DNA from: Polytrichum commune
Taxonomy: Eukaryota; Streptophyta; Polytrichopsida; Polytrichales; Polytrichaceae
Reading direction: 5' to 3'
NCBI GenBank assembly: GCA_950295325.1
Contig: OX485803.1
Span: 44,467,554-44,531,553 of the forward strand
DNA: 64,000 nt
Position 1 is the first letter of the stretch, and each line of letters opens with the position of its first letter. Below are positions 63,530 through 64,000 of this stretch, piece by piece. A program made the position numbers and the translations under genes. The notes beneath the pieces were generated by a model. It was given only the letters and a program-made list of their open reading frames with translations, was not told the origin of the DNA and made no database searches.

Positions 63530-64000
63530 GCATTTTTCTGACATGGGCCCTTACTGTTTTTCCCAGATCACATCTTTTGCTTGTCCCAACGGAAAACCCG
63601 TTGGACCATGGCAGTGGATAGAGTAGGCTTAAAAAAACAAATTTGTGGACCTCAACCTCCGTGGTCACTCTGCCATTTTTTCCTTGGTGTAAACCCAAGT
63701 CGTCCCGGGACGACTTCAACATCCAATCACATCGCTTAGACGGCCGTGGGACGACTTCATGGTCCATAGTGTAAACCGCCCCTTAGTCATAACAAATTGT
63801 CTCATACTTCCGAAAGTTGCACAAAGCTTTCAACCATTTGTCAATCTTCAAAGCTGAATCCCACATAAGGGGTTTAAAATTCATTGCCTTCTGTCCAATA
63901 TCTACGAAATAGATAGATGGTACCCACTGGTGAAAATAGTACGTCTAGGACTTTCCTAGTTATTAAACCAGAGGTGATGAACAGCAATACATCTGGGGCA

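Larger units (their letters stand above)
60226..63782. mobile_element. PIF/Harbinger element, full length but disabled, 3.56 kb
   Basis: The ends are 38-bp inverted repeats differing at two positions. They begin GGGGCGGTTTACACTATGG on both strands, with TTA at 60223-60225 and 63783-63785. CGTGGGACGACTTCATGG-type motifs recur just inside both ends. Two convergent frames lie within: a DDE transposase on the plus strand (60579-61971) and a SANT/Myb-like accessory protein on the minus strand (62107-63285). This two-gene content is characteristic of PIF/Harbinger (Pong-like) elements, in which both proteins are needed for movement. Both frames carry stops, so it cannot move by itself. Confidence 0.95.
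60055..64000 (-). repeat. repeat family I, split by the Harbinger element
   Basis: The flanks 60055-60222 and 63786-64000, joined and reversed, follow the order of 34840-35165. That copy has no insertion. The right part continues past the end of the window. Confidence 0.6.

Noticed and set aside
1-64000. A multi-gene functional system (operon, defence island, biosynthetic cluster)
   Set aside because: Only one intact cellular gene is visible; everything else is transposon-derived, truncated or non-coding.

Overview
This window looks like nuclear DNA of a land plant. It is AT-rich and gene-poor, with one spliced gene whose introns have GT..AG borders, two plant-style F-box segments, a probable Bet v 1/MLP-type remnant and many nested cut-and-paste transposons. 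The F-box style and abundance of Tc1/pogo/Harbinger-type DNA elements make a non-seed plant (bryophyte, lycophyte or fern) a reasonable guess, but the sequence does not prove it.

Layout. 0-4.4 kb: non-coding DNA with a small Harbinger/Tourist-type MITE (1686-2067). 4.4-9.08 kb: a 4.7-kb element with pogo-like terminal inverted repeats and a TA target duplication, inserted into an older repeat (family A). It holds a helix-turn-helix transposase remnant and a large GC-rich block (5.16-9.03 kb) saturated with CCGGA motifs and carrying a broken 'plant mobile/transposon protein'-like reading frame. 9.1-15.5 kb: non-coding, with a TA-flanked MITE and a 600-bp foldback hairpin. 15.5-21.5 kb: the one convincing cellular gene, a four-exon major facilitator superfamily transporter. 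Its introns hold a minisatellite founded on the exon 1 splice donor, a perfect 225-bp tandem duplication and a MITE nested in another TIR element. 22.3-23.3 kb: an internally deleted pogo element. 28.0-28.8 kb: a hAT-type element with an exact 8-bp target duplication and a C-rich minisatellite. 30.3-31.5 kb: a non-autonomous Harbinger element. 32-36 kb: repeats and an F-box fragment. 36.7-37.2 kb: a decayed copy of the transporter's last exon. 39.3-40.1 kb: a Tc1/mariner transposase pseudogene. 40.7-41.2 kb: a TAA-flanked MITE. 45.5-46.5 kb: a probable MLP-like remnant. 49.3-49.6 kb: a SINE-like retroposon. 54.9-56.1 kb: a degenerate tandem repeat followed by a second F-box fragment. 58.2-58.6 kb: one family A copy inserted into another. 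60.2-63.8 kb: a full-length but disabled PIF/Harbinger element carrying convergent transposase and SANT/Myb-like frames, inserted into repeat family I.

The sequence is best read as a transposon graveyard with clear nesting order around one intact transporter gene. Several insertions can be checked internally because an unoccupied relative of the target repeat lies elsewhere in the window. I see no operon, CRISPR, tRNA or rRNA gene and no multi-gene functional system. The most unusual items are the GC-rich cargo inside the pogo-like element and the splice-site-derived minisatellite in the transporter's first intron.
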